Positions 34,971 to 43,589 of a stretch of DNA of 64,000 nt are shown here, in pieces. The DNA is from CALOBA01 sp942491465. GTDB lineage: Bacteria; Pseudomonadota; Gammaproteobacteria; Chromatiales; Chromatiaceae. The position numbers and the translations under genes were made by a program. Position 1 is the first letter of the stretch. Every line of letters starts with the position of its first letter. The notes under the pieces are model-generated. The model was not told the origin of the DNA, did no database searches, and saw nothing but the letters and a program-made list of their open reading frames with translations. The stretch is from assembly GCA_942491465.1 (NCBI GenBank), contig CALOBA010000078.1, positions 1 to 64,000 of the forward strand, given 5' to 3'.

Positions 34971-36437
34971 ATGAACCTTCGCCGCAACGCCGCCCTGAAC
35001 CTTGCCGCCGCGGCAGCGACCCCGGCGATTTCCCTCTTCACCATACCGCTCTACCTGACCATGATCGGCGCTGATCGCTATGGCGTCATGGCTCTGGTAT
35101 GGCTTTTGCTAGGCTACTTCGGACTGATCGATCTCGGCGTCGCCAAGGCAACGGCATATCGCATCGCCGGGCTCCAGGCCGCATCGGCAGAGAAACGTGC
35201 CGAGACCCTTTGGACGGCATTGACGATCAACCTCATGCTGGGCCTGCTCGGCGCATTGCTGCTCTGGCCCATCGCGACGATAATGCTGACCCGACTCATA
35301 CCCGTCGATGCCGCACTGGCGAGCGAAATTCACGCCACCAGACCTTGGCTCGCGCTGTCACTGCCGCTGCTGACCACCTCCGCCGTGCTCTCTGCGGCAC
35401 TGCAAGGTGAAGAGCGCTTCTTGGAACTCAACGTCATCCAAGTGTCGAGCGCAGCGGCGTTTCAGACCTTCCCCCTTCTTGCGGCAATGGCGATCGGCCC
35501 TCGGCTCGATATCCTGGTGGCCGCAGCGATGCTGGCCAGATGCTTCGCGCTGATACTGTTTGCCGTACGTTGCCGCGATATGCTCTCGCGGGGACCAGCG
35601 ACCGCGCGAGCTGCTTCGGCGACCCACCTGCTCAAGTTCGGCGGCTGGGTCACCATCAGCGCGATCACCGGTCCCGTCATGCTCATTCTTGACCGATTCT
35701 TGATCGGCGCCCAGCTCGGCCCCGTCGCAGTCACGATCTACAGCGTACCCTATCAGCTCAGCCAGCTGATCAGCCTGCTTCCCGGTGCCCTGTGCTCCGC
35801 CCTGTTTCCCCGCCTGTCCAGCCTCGCTGCCCAGGCCCGGAGACCGCTGGCGCAGCAGGCGCTCCGGCTGCTTCTGCTATTCATCACGCCCTGCATCGTC
35901 GCCGCGATTTTGCTGCTTCGCCCGTTTCTCGTTTGGTGGATCGATGAGGAATTTGCGAACACCGCCACAACCCTTGCCCAGCTCATGCTGATCGGTATCT
36001 TTTTCAACAGCTCCGCGCGGGTTGCCCTGGTGCTGTTATTGGCGGAAGGACGCCCCGACCTTGTTGCCAAATGCCACCTCCTGGAACTGATACCATTTAT
36101 CGGTCTTCTCTATCTCGCCCTCATCCATTTTGGACTCATTGGCGCAGCGGTCGCAATCTCAGTGCGCATGACCATCGACTTTTTCTTATTGCTGCATCTG
36201 GCCGGCCTATTACAATCGTCGGCCAAACTTTTTATCATGCCGACGGGTTTGATTGCCCTCGCCTTCGCGTCAGTCAGTGTTGCTGCGCCGACCCCGCCCG
36301 CAGGGCTTGGCATGCCCATACTCACTTTCATGCTCACATCGATTTGGCTTATCGCCCACAGCCTGCGCCTGCTCGGCGAGGCGCGTCGCCGCAGCCAACA
36401 GCGCCAAAGAGACACAGGAAACAGGATAGCCAGATGA
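34971..36437 (+). CDS. Wzx-like polysaccharide flippase
   Basis: A 488-residue protein with about 12-14 hydrophobic helices of the MOP/PST superfamily (MNLRRNAALNLAAAAATPAI at the N-terminus, ISAITGPVMLILDRFLIGA mid-protein). It flips lipid-linked oligosaccharide across the inner membrane. The ATG at 34971 follows a Pro/His-coding hexamer run, so the in-frame upstream ATG (34902) is less likely. Its TGA overlaps the ATG of the methyltransferase gene (ATGA). Confidence 0.85.
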   Translation: MNLRRNAALNLAAAAATPAISLFTIPLYLTMIGADRYGVMALVWLLLGYFGLIDLGVAKATAYRIAGLQAASAEKRAETLWTALTINLMLGLLGALLLWPIATIMLTRLIPVDAALASEIHATRPWLALSLPLLTTSAVLSAALQGEERFLELNVIQVSSAAAFQTFPLLAAMAIGPRLDILVAAAMLARCFALILFAVRCRDMLSRGPATARAASATHLLKFGGWVTISAITGPVMLILDRFLIGAQLGPVAVTIYSVPYQLSQLISLLPGALCSALFPRLSSLAAQARRPLAQQALRLLLLFITPCIVAAILLLRPFLVWWIDEEFANTATTLAQLMLIGIFFNSSARVALVLLLAEGRPDLVAKCHLLELIPFIGLLYLALIHFGLIGAAVAISVRMTIDFFLLLHLAGLLQSSAKLFIMPTGLIALAFASVSVAAPTPPAGLGMPILTFMLTSIWLIAHSLRLLGEARRRSQQRQRDTGNRIAR

Positions 36438-37522
36438 CGACGGCCGCCACAAACAACGGCACCACTCCCGATGCCCGGCAAGCACCCTGGCGAGAGCCTT
36501 GGCCCCCGCAGGACTTGGAGACGGTCCATTGCTGTCCGGTCTGTGGCGGCGGTTGCCACGCTCCCATGTATGCGGAGCTCATCGACAACACGTTCTGCGT
36601 CGCCGAAGGGACTTGGACACTACGACGCTGCGGCCCCTGTCGTTCCGCTTTTCTCAGCCCGCGGCCGACGCAAGCATCCATCGGCCGAGCCTACCGGCAC
36701 TATTACACGCATCAGTCGCTGCCGATTCGGGTTCCTTACCATCAACTGCCGCCGCTGCACAAGCTTCGCCGACGCCTGGTCAATGGCTACTGCCGCCACC
36801 GCTACCTGTGCCGAGATGAACCCTGGTGCCGCTTGGGTCTGGTCGCGGGCTTGCTCGCCCCGAGCCATCGGCAACGACTGGATCGCAAGTTTCGCAATTT
36901 GCCCAAGCGTCCGTCGGGTCGTTTATTGGACGTGGGCTGTGGCAACGGTGAGTTTCTGTTGACCGCGGCTTCGTGCGGCTGGCAAGGGCTTGGTCTGGAA
37001 CTCGATCAAGCTGCCCTCGACATCGCAACCGCGGCGGGCGCCGATGTGCTGCGCGCAGACATCAGCGCCCTAGGACAACTCAACGATCATTTCGACTACA
37101 TTACGCTGAGTCACATCATCGAGCATCTTCACGATCCCGTCGCCTTGTTGCGCAGTTGCTACCGGCTCCTCAGGAAGGATGGGAGCATCTGGCTGGAAAC
37201 GCCCAATATCGACAGCTGTGGACATCAGCGCTTCGGCCCTTGCTGGCGCGGTATTGAGGCACCTCGACATCTCGTGCTCTTCAACCTCCATTCGTTGCGG
37301 CGTCTGCTGCGCGAGATTGGCTTCGAACAGATTCGCCTCTACAACAATATTGACGCATTGCCGTCGATGACGGCGAAAAGCTCGGCCCTGAAGTCGCTGT
37401 ATCCGCCGACACAGGAGCGAGGCTCGGCGACAGGATCGAGGCGAGGCGCACGCTGCCTATTAGGTCGGCTGTTATCAGATCGTTCGCAGCAGGAATTCAT
37501 CACGCTGACCGCACAGAAATGA
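36434..37522 (+). CDS. Class I SAM-dependent methyltransferase with zinc-ribbon N-terminus
   Basis: A 362-residue protein. Paired cysteines CCPVCGG (33-39) and CGPC (66-69) form a likely zinc ribbon, as in polysaccharide-locus methyltransferases. The SAM-binding loop is LLDVGCGNGEFLLTA near 163, followed by the acidic GLELD and a YITLSHIIEHLHDP block. It probably methylates a sugar or terminates chains in the polysaccharide pathway. It is translationally coupled at both ends: ATGA with the flippase and ATGA with the next glycosyltransferase. Confidence 0.85.
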   Translation: MTTAATNNGTTPDARQAPWREPWPPQDLETVHCCPVCGGGCHAPMYAELIDNTFCVAEGTWTLRRCGPCRSAFLSPRPTQASIGRAYRHYYTHQSLPIRVPYHQLPPLHKLRRRLVNGYCRHRYLCRDEPWCRLGLVAGLLAPSHRQRLDRKFRNLPKRPSGRLLDVGCGNGEFLLTAASCGWQGLGLELDQAALDIATAAGADVLRADISALGQLNDHFDYITLSHIIEHLHDPVALLRSCYRLLRKDGSIWLETPNIDSCGHQRFGPCWRGIEAPRHLVLFNLHSLRRLLREIGFEQIRLYNNIDALPSMTAKSSALKSLYPPTQERGSATGSRRGARCLLGRLLSDRSQQEFITLTAQK

Positions 37523-38529
37523 GCAGCAACGGCATCGCGATATCCGTGGCCTTGGCCACCTACAATGGGGAACGCTTTCTCCAGCAGCAACTCGACAGTA
37601 TTCGGCAGCAAACGCGACCGCCCGACGAGATCGTCGTCTGCGACGACAGCTCTTCGGACGACACCGTCCGGATATTGCGCCGGGCCCGCGCCGACATGAA
37701 TATCCCCATCCGCATTCGCTGTAATCCCGAGCGCCTCGGCTATGCGAAAAATTTCTCGCTAGCCCTTTCGTGCTGCTGTGGGGAATTGGTGTTCCCGTGC
37801 GATCAGGACGATGTGTGGCTACCTAACAAGATCGAGCGTATTGCGTTGGCGTTCGAACGACTTCCGAGGATGCAGCTACTCATTCACGATGTTGCGCTTT
37901 GTGACGTGAATCTGCGTTCACTGGGCATCACTAAGATCGAAGCGCTTGCGACAATTGTTCCAGTCGCCGAAGAACATTTCAAGAACGGGATGGCAACGGC
38001 GATCCGAAACAGCTTCTTGCGCCGATGTTTGCCGATCCCCGATGTTCCACATCTATCGCATGATGAATGGCTGCATTGGTGCGCGCAGGCTTTGGCAGTG
38101 AAGGCGGTGCTGCACGAAATTCTTGCGCTTCATCGGCGCCACGCCCACAATGCGTCGGTGACGGTCTTTCCCGGAGCCGATAGGGTGCTTGACAGGTCAA
38201 GCGACGCCCGGCCTGCGAACTGGCCGCGCAACTCGGTGCGCATGTTCTCAAGCAGCAGAGATATTGAGCTCGAGCTGCGTGCCGTCCGGCGGCAGTGGTT
38301 GCTGGACAGAGGGCCCGAGATTGCAGCATTCCAGCTCTGCGATACTCGGCAGATCGAAAACGCCTTGCAGGAAGCCGAGCGACGGCATAAGGCAGCGCGG
38401 CTTCGAAGCCAGATTCTCAAACGACCGCGCAGCCGGCGCGGCCTTGCCATCTTGGGATTGCTCGTTCGTGGCGGCTATCGTTCCTATCGCGGCTGGAAGA
38501 CGGCGGCCAAGGATCTGATCGTGCGCTGA
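37519..38529 (+). CDS. GT2-family glycosyltransferase
   Basis: A 336-residue GT-A enzyme. ISVALATYNGERFLQQQLDS opens the fold, VVCDDSSSDDT is the nucleotide site and PCDQDDVWLPNKIE holds the D-x-D-like metal site, as in rhamnosyltransferase-type GT2 proteins. The ATG overlaps the methyltransferase stop. The C-terminal 80 residues are basic and helical. Sugar specificity cannot be told. Confidence 0.87.
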   Translation: MSSNGIAISVALATYNGERFLQQQLDSIRQQTRPPDEIVVCDDSSSDDTVRILRRARADMNIPIRIRCNPERLGYAKNFSLALSCCCGELVFPCDQDDVWLPNKIERIALAFERLPRMQLLIHDVALCDVNLRSLGITKIEALATIVPVAEEHFKNGMATAIRNSFLRRCLPIPDVPHLSHDEWLHWCAQALAVKAVLHEILALHRRHAHNASVTVFPGADRVLDRSSDARPANWPRNSVRMFSSSRDIELELRAVRRQWLLDRGPEIAAFQLCDTRQIENALQEAERRHKAARLRSQILKRPRSRRGLAILGLLVRGGYRSYRGWKTAAKDLIVR

Positions 38530-38600
38530 TCCAGGTGTACATGTATTGACATTCGAATTCATTAATTGGTCATGGCATCGAGGATCGGGGAGCTAATGCC

Positions 38601-39764
38601 GTGGCGCTAAGGGTCGTTGTCGTCGCAAACGACTTTCCCGGTCGCAGCGAGACCTTCATCAGGCGCCATGTGGCAATGCTGGATGCGGATCTTCTCGTTC
38701 GGCGCGCATTGCCCCGGCAGCGGATGGAGATGATCGGCAAAGGACGTGTTGTCGTGCTGGAGTCGGTTGCCGATCTGCGGGAACGCTTGAGTGCCAAGAT
38801 CGTACGACGACTTCGGGAGGAGCTGTTGGGCGGCGTAGCACAGTTATGGCCGAAGCGCTTCGCGACCGGTTGGCAAACCTATGTGGAGGACGCCGCACCG
38901 CAGGTCGCCCTGGCGGAATTCGGGAGCACCGGGGTTTCGTTTGCGCCATGGTGCGAGGCGGCGCGCATTCCGCTCGTGGTTCATTTTCACGGCTTCGATG
39001 CTTCATCGGCGCTGCGCTTTCGGCAATACCGCGAGGCGCTGCCGGAGATGTTTCGCTATGCCTCGGCAATCATTGTGGTGAGCCGGGCGATGGCGTCTCG
39101 GATGCTTGCGCTGGGGTGTCCATCAGAGAAGATCTTCACCATACCCTGCGGGACATCTCTCGCCGAGTTTACGCCGAAGCAAAGGCCTAGGGAAGCGCCA
39201 TGCCGCTTCGCAAGCGTCGGGCGCTTCGTTCCCGTAAAGGGACCGTTGCTGGCGCTGCGGGCGTTCACCGATTGTGTCGAGTACGATCCCCGGATGCATT
39301 TCACCATGGTCGGGGACGGACCATTGCTGCGCAAGGCCAAGACAATGGCAGCTGGTCGCGGGTTGCAGCATTCAGTGACGTTTTCAGGCGCGCTGGACCA
39401 CGACCGGGTGGCAGAGCGATTACGTGCATCCGACGTCTTCGTTCAACATTCCATTACCGACCGCTTAGGCAGCATAGAGGGTTGGGGAGTCGCGATTGCG
39501 GAGGCATCAGCTTGCGGACTGCCGACCGTCAGTACTCGGCATGGCGGGATTCCCGATCAGATCATCGACGGGAAGACGGGCTTCCTCGTCCGCGAGGGCG
39601 ATTGGCGGGCAATGGCGGAAAAGATGAGGCTGCTGGCGGCCAACCCGCGGCTTCGGCAGCAGATGGGGCGGGCAGCGCGCGAGCGCGTTCACGATGTGGG
39701 TAATGTCGACAAGCAGATTGCGAAATTGAGGGCGGTTCTTGAGAGTGCCAGCCGAGGCTCGTGA
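38601..39764 (+). CDS. GT4-family glycosyltransferase
   Basis: A 387-residue GT-B enzyme. The N-terminus RVVVVANDFPGRSETFIRRH is typical of exopolysaccharide GT4 proteins. The C-terminal domain has SVGRFVPVKGPLLALRAF, FTMVGDGPLL and the E-x7-E donor motif EGWGVAIAEASACGLPTV. GTG start at 38601 with GGGGAG 7 bases upstream. Last plus-strand gene of the cluster; 75 bp separate it from a convergent GT2 gene. Confidence 0.88.
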   Translation: MALRVVVVANDFPGRSETFIRRHVAMLDADLLVRRALPRQRMEMIGKGRVVVLESVADLRERLSAKIVRRLREELLGGVAQLWPKRFATGWQTYVEDAAPQVALAEFGSTGVSFAPWCEAARIPLVVHFHGFDASSALRFRQYREALPEMFRYASAIIVVSRAMASRMLALGCPSEKIFTIPCGTSLAEFTPKQRPREAPCRFASVGRFVPVKGPLLALRAFTDCVEYDPRMHFTMVGDGPLLRKAKTMAAGRGLQHSVTFSGALDHDRVAERLRASDVFVQHSITDRLGSIEGWGVAIAEASACGLPTVSTRHGGIPDQIIDGKTGFLVREGDWRAMAEKMRLLAANPRLRQQMGRAARERVHDVGNVDKQIAKLRAVLESASRGS

Positions 39765-39839
39765 AAATGTTGATTTCGCAGGTACGTGCGGGATGGCTTC
39801 CAGGTCATGGCCATCTCGTCGCAATCGACGCTGTAATGA

Positions 39840-40829
39840 TCAGCGCATAAAGTGGCGGAGTTGGTGCAGCAGCTCCGCCGTGTTTCCGCGCAGGCGTTCG
39901 AATGCGTTGCGGTCATGTCCCATCAAGGCTGCAACCGCGGTCATCGCGCCGCGAATGAACAGCCCGACGACGCAGCGCCAACGGGAAAAGCCGTGTTTGG
40001 CAACGAAGTAGAGCCGGTTGCGGACCTCGGTACGGCCGAATGCAAAAGCATCGATCTTGCCGATTTGACAGGCGCGATGGGCATAGCGTGCGGACGCGAG
40101 CACAAGCAACCGCCCGCGCTGTCGAGCCCGCCAGCTGAGCTCAAGATCTTCGAGGTAGCTGTAGCTCGTCAGGCGCTCATCGAACCCGCCGAGGTCGCCC
40201 AGTATCTCGGCACGCCAGACCGCAGCCTGGGTCGAGAGCCAATCGACGTCGGTGTCGACGCAGACCGTGCCCATGATCCCCTGCCAACCGGATAGGGCCA
40301 CCCCGCCGGGACGGCTCGGATAAAGGCCCAGTCGATCGATGAGCGGGTTGCACTTGAGCCGGCGCCATCGCGTCGCCTGATTGGCATCGATTAGGTTCAG
40401 ACCGACCCCGAGCACGCCGACGGCGGAAGCGGAGCAGTAGAACCGCTCGACCCTCTCGAAGGCGTCGGCCTCCAGGACGATGTCGTCATCGATCAAGGCG
40501 ATTAGATCGCAGTCCTCCGCGGCCAACGCAATTCCGTGGTTGCGTTGCGCTGCCGCAGACGGTGGATGGTGGTCAACGATGTCCAATTGGAAGGGACAAC
40601 CACTTGCCAGCGTCGGCGATGGTGCCGCTTGCCCTGCCGCGACAATGATCACACGCTCCGGCTGCCGTATCTGCATCCGGAGGTTGTCGACGAGACGGAC
40701 GATCTCCAGCGGTCGATCCTTGGTCGCCACGACGACCGCAAGACGCTTGGGCCCGGCCCGAGTCTCAATGCCGCTTGGCTCCGTGGTCCGCATGTGGGCA
40801 GCATTCATCGGCGCCGAACGTCCAACCAC
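39840..40829 (-). CDS. GT2-family glycosyltransferase
   Basis: A GT-A enzyme of up to 329 residues. LAVVVATKDRPLEIVRLVDN starts the fold, AAAQRNHGIALA and LIALIDDDIVLE (metal-binding acidic run) follow, and SYSYLEDLELSWRARQRGRL is the acceptor-side E-D-x-E-L block. The start is uncertain: GTG at 40829 lies 3 bp after the XpaC-like stop, and ATGs at 40808 and 40793 are also possible. It is the only gene of the polysaccharide locus transcribed with the 41-43 kb group. Confidence 0.85.
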   Translation of the reverse strand: MVGRSAPMNAAHMRTTEPSGIETRAGPKRLAVVVATKDRPLEIVRLVDNLRMQIRQPERVIIVAAGQAAPSPTLASGCPFQLDIVDHHPPSAAAQRNHGIALAAEDCDLIALIDDDIVLEADAFERVERFYCSASAVGVLGVGLNLIDANQATRWRRLKCNPLIDRLGLYPSRPGGVALSGWQGIMGTVCVDTDVDWLSTQAAVWRAEILGDLGGFDERLTSYSYLEDLELSWRARQRGRLLVLASARYAHRACQIGKIDAFAFGRTEVRNRLYFVAKHGFSRWRCVVGLFIRGAMTAVAALMGHDRNAFERLRGNTAELLHQLRHFMR

Positions 40830-40832
40830 GGG

Positions 40833-41702
40833 CTAGAGGATTCCTTCTCGCTGCAACTGCCGGGTCAGTACCTCGATCTGCACGTCGAGGTCTTCGACAT
40901 CGCGCTCGAGCAGCGCGTGACGCTGCTCGGCGAAGGCGTCTTCGATGAGGACCAAGGCATCGCGAAAGCGCTGGTCGAGCATGGGCGCCTCGACCTGGCG
41001 GTGGGTCTTTGCATAACCGTCGACGATGTGCTGCACACCCTCCAGATAGACGTTCAGAAACTTGCGCGCGCGGTAAAGGCCGCGGGGGTCCGCCTCGATG
41101 CGCCGAAGTATGTCTTTCGCCAAGGCGCAGATGCGCGCCAACCGCTCGGCAAGCTCACGCTGGCGTATGGCGCCGCCCGCCTGCTCGATGGCGGCGATGG
41201 AGCGCCGGGCCTGGGCCAGGGTGCTGCGGGCATGATCGCCGAGACGCCCGTGCCCCGTTCGACGCAGACGCAGGTCGATGCCGTAGCGCAGGCCAGCGCC
41301 GGCCAGGGCGAGCACGGCGAATGCGCCGGCAATGGCCGGGTCGTGGCCGGCACCGAGCCAGGCGGCGATGCCGGTGCCGAGGCCGACAAGGACGCCGCCG
41401 ACGGCCTTCCATGGTCGGTCCATGGCGCCCATGAGTCCGCGGCGCATCGCCAACGCCCCGGCGAGCAACAGGCCGTAACCGATCAGGTCGCCGATGAATG
41501 CCGACAACAGGCCCTGGGCCAGCGCCACCACCGCTGCGAGCGCCAGTGGCAGCGGCAGCAGGAACAACAGCCAGGGGGTCGGCGTTGCCGGGTCATCGCC
41601 ACGGGCCGCCGAGACGATGGTAGTGCGCAGCCGCCAGAGCACCAGCGTCAGCACCCCGGAGAACAGCAGGGCGATGATGAGCAGCAGCAGCAGCCGTCGC
41701 AT
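40833..41702 (-). CDS. XpaC-like 5-bromo-4-chloroindolyl phosphate hydrolysis family protein
   Basis: A 289-residue protein with an N-terminal membrane helix (LLLLLIIALLFSGVLTLVLW) and further hydrophobic segments to about residue 130. A helical cytoplasmic domain follows, with RKFLNVYLEGVQHIVDGYAK, the block typical of XpaC-family proteins; these often neighbour TelA/toxic-anion resistance genes, though no TelA is here. Biochemical role unknown. It is followed closely by the GT2 gene and preceded by the 45-residue lipoprotein-like gene. Confidence 0.75.
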   Translation of the reverse strand: MRRLLLLLIIALLFSGVLTLVLWRLRTTIVSAARGDDPATPTPWLLFLLPLPLALAAVVALAQGLLSAFIGDLIGYGLLLAGALAMRRGLMGAMDRPWKAVGGVLVGLGTGIAAWLGAGHDPAIAGAFAVLALAGAGLRYGIDLRLRRTGHGRLGDHARSTLAQARRSIAAIEQAGGAIRQRELAERLARICALAKDILRRIEADPRGLYRARKFLNVYLEGVQHIVDGYAKTHRQVEAPMLDQRFRDALVLIEDAFAEQRHALLERDVEDLDVQIEVLTRQLQREGIL

Positions 41703-41712
41703 ATCGGGTTGC

Positions 41713-41850
41713 TCAGCGCGTGGACAGCCGCTCGACGACCGGGGCGCCGACGGCGGGCGAACAGGAGGCGAGCAGCGCCTGGGAGGCGGTGATGCCGATG
41801 GCCACCACCAACAGCCCCATCCCGATCAATCTGCGCCAGCGATCAGACAT
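41713..41850 (-). CDS. 45-residue lipoprotein-like peptide
   Basis: Starts MSDRWRRLIGMGLLVVAIGI and continues TASQALLASCSPAVGAPVVE. A basic N-terminus, a hydrophobic core and an LLASC lipobox are visible, leaving a mature tail of 17 residues. It fits snugly between putP (18 bp downstream of the putP stop) and the XpaC-like gene, all on one strand, which supports it as a real small gene. Function unknown. Confidence 0.5.
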   Translation of the reverse strand: MSDRWRRLIGMGLLVVAIGITASQALLASCSPAVGAPVVERLSTR

Positions 41851-41868
41851 GGCCTCGCCCCTGCGGCA

Positions 41869-43374
41869 TCAACCGGCCAGCGCCCGGCGGAAGCGATCAA
41901 AACCGTCGCGAACCGCTGTCGTGGGGACGCTCGTCATCAGGCTGCCGGCAACGATGGCGACCAAGGCGAACAGCACCCCGGGCACGATCTCGTAGAGGTC
42001 GAACAGCCCGAGCGGGCCGCCCGCGAGCTGTTTCCAGACGACCACGGTGATGCCGCCGACGAGCACGCCGGCCAGTGCGCCGGTCCAGTTCATGCGCGGC
42101 CAGTACAGGCCGAGCAGCAGCACCGGGCCGAAGGCGGCGCCGAATCCGGCCCAGGCGTAGCCCACCAGGCCGAGCACGGTGCTGTCGGGGTTGATCGCCA
42201 GGCCCAGGGCGACCAGCGACAGCAGCAGCACGGTGCCGCGCCCCACCAGCACCACCTCGCCCTGGCCTGCGCGAGGGCGCAGCAACTGCTTGTAGATGTC
42301 TTCGGTGAGCGCCGACGAGGACACCAGCAGCTGGGAGTCGGCGGTGCTCATGATGGCGGCGAGGATGGCGGCCAGCAGGATGCCGGCGATGAGCGGGTGG
42401 AACAGGGTGTTGACGAGCAGGATGAAGATCGTCTCCGGGTCGTCGACGATCAGCTCGGGGTGGTTGGTCGCATAGGCCAGCCCGGCCAGGCCGACGAGGA
42501 CGGCCCCGGCCATGGTCAGCCCGGACCAGGTCACGGCGATGCGCCGGGCGGCGGGCACATTCGCCGCGCTGCGGATGCCGGCGAAGCGCGCCAGGATGTG
42601 CGGCTGGCCGAAGTAACCGAGTCCCCATGCGGCCAGCGAGACGATGGCGATCAGCGTCAGCGGCTCGCCGGCCTTGTCGGTCCAGGCCGAGAGCAGGGCC
42701 GGTTTGATGCCTTCCAGGGTCGCGGTCATGGCGTCGATGCCGCCGTCGGCGTGGATGGCCATGATCGGTACCGCGAGCAGCGCCGCCGCCATCAGCAGGC
42801 CCTGGACCAGGTCGGTCCAGGACACGGCCAAAAAGCCGCCGATCAGGGTGTAGGAGACGATGCAGGCGGTGCCGACGATGACCGCGGCGGTATAGTCCAG
42901 ACCGAACACGGATTCGAATAGCTTGCCGCCGGCCACCAGTCCTGCGCTGGTGTAGAACAGGAAGAACAGCAGCGTGAAGACGGCCGCGATGACCTGCAGC
43001 AGGTGGCGCCGGTCGCCGAAGCGGTTGGCGAAGAATTCGGGGATGGTCAGGGCATCGTCGGCGACCAGGCTGTAGACGCGCAGCCGCCGGGCGACCAGCA
43101 ACCAGTTGAGCCAGGTGCCGAGCAATAGCCCGCCGGCCAGCCACAGCGCCTCGATGCCGGAGACGAACGCGAATCCGGGCAAGCCGAGCAACAGCCAGCC
43201 GCTCATGTCGGAGGCACCGGCGGAGAGCGCCGCGGGCCAGGGCCCGAGCCGACGCCCGCCGAGGAAGTAGTCCGCGGAGCCCGCGGTGCGGCGCCAGGCC
43301 CAAACGCCAATGCCGAGCATCAGCGCAAGATAGAGGACAAAGGTCGCGATGATGGTGGTGTTGAATTCGATCAT
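41869..43374 (-). CDS. putP: Sodium/proline symporter
   Basis: A 501-residue SSS-family transporter with about 13 helices. The blocks SADYFLGGRRLGPWPAALSA, GASDMSGWLLLGLPG, SWTDLVQGLLM and IMSTADSQLLVSSSALTEDI match PutP and include the Na+ site region. It imports proline with sodium, commonly for osmoprotection or nutrition. The ATG at 43374 (MIEFNTT) replaces a longer in-frame extension that is not protein-like. Confidence 0.92.
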   Translation of the reverse strand: MIEFNTTIIATFVLYLALMLGIGVWAWRRTAGSADYFLGGRRLGPWPAALSAGASDMSGWLLLGLPGFAFVSGIEALWLAGGLLLGTWLNWLLVARRLRVYSLVADDALTIPEFFANRFGDRRHLLQVIAAVFTLLFFLFYTSAGLVAGGKLFESVFGLDYTAAVIVGTACIVSYTLIGGFLAVSWTDLVQGLLMAAALLAVPIMAIHADGGIDAMTATLEGIKPALLSAWTDKAGEPLTLIAIVSLAAWGLGYFGQPHILARFAGIRSAANVPAARRIAVTWSGLTMAGAVLVGLAGLAYATNHPELIVDDPETIFILLVNTLFHPLIAGILLAAILAAIMSTADSQLLVSSSALTEDIYKQLLRPRAGQGEVVLVGRGTVLLLSLVALGLAINPDSTVLGLVGYAWAGFGAAFGPVLLLGLYWPRMNWTGALAGVLVGGITVVVWKQLAGGPLGLFDLYEIVPGVLFALVAIVAGSLMTSVPTTAVRDGFDRFRRALAG

Positions 43375-43589
43375 GGCTGCGGCGACGAACGGCGGCGAAG
43401 TGCTCGCGTTGTTAGGATAGTGCCCAATCACCCTAACATGATTCACTTTGGCCTGAGCCGGGCCAGACTCGACATCGGGCCCGCCAACGCCCGGCGACCC
43501 GCTCGCCTGGGGCGTTGCCCGAATGCCTTTTCCGTTGCTGCCGCAACCGCGCCCTCGTGGCGCAACGCCGCCGATCGCTCCCCGCACGC

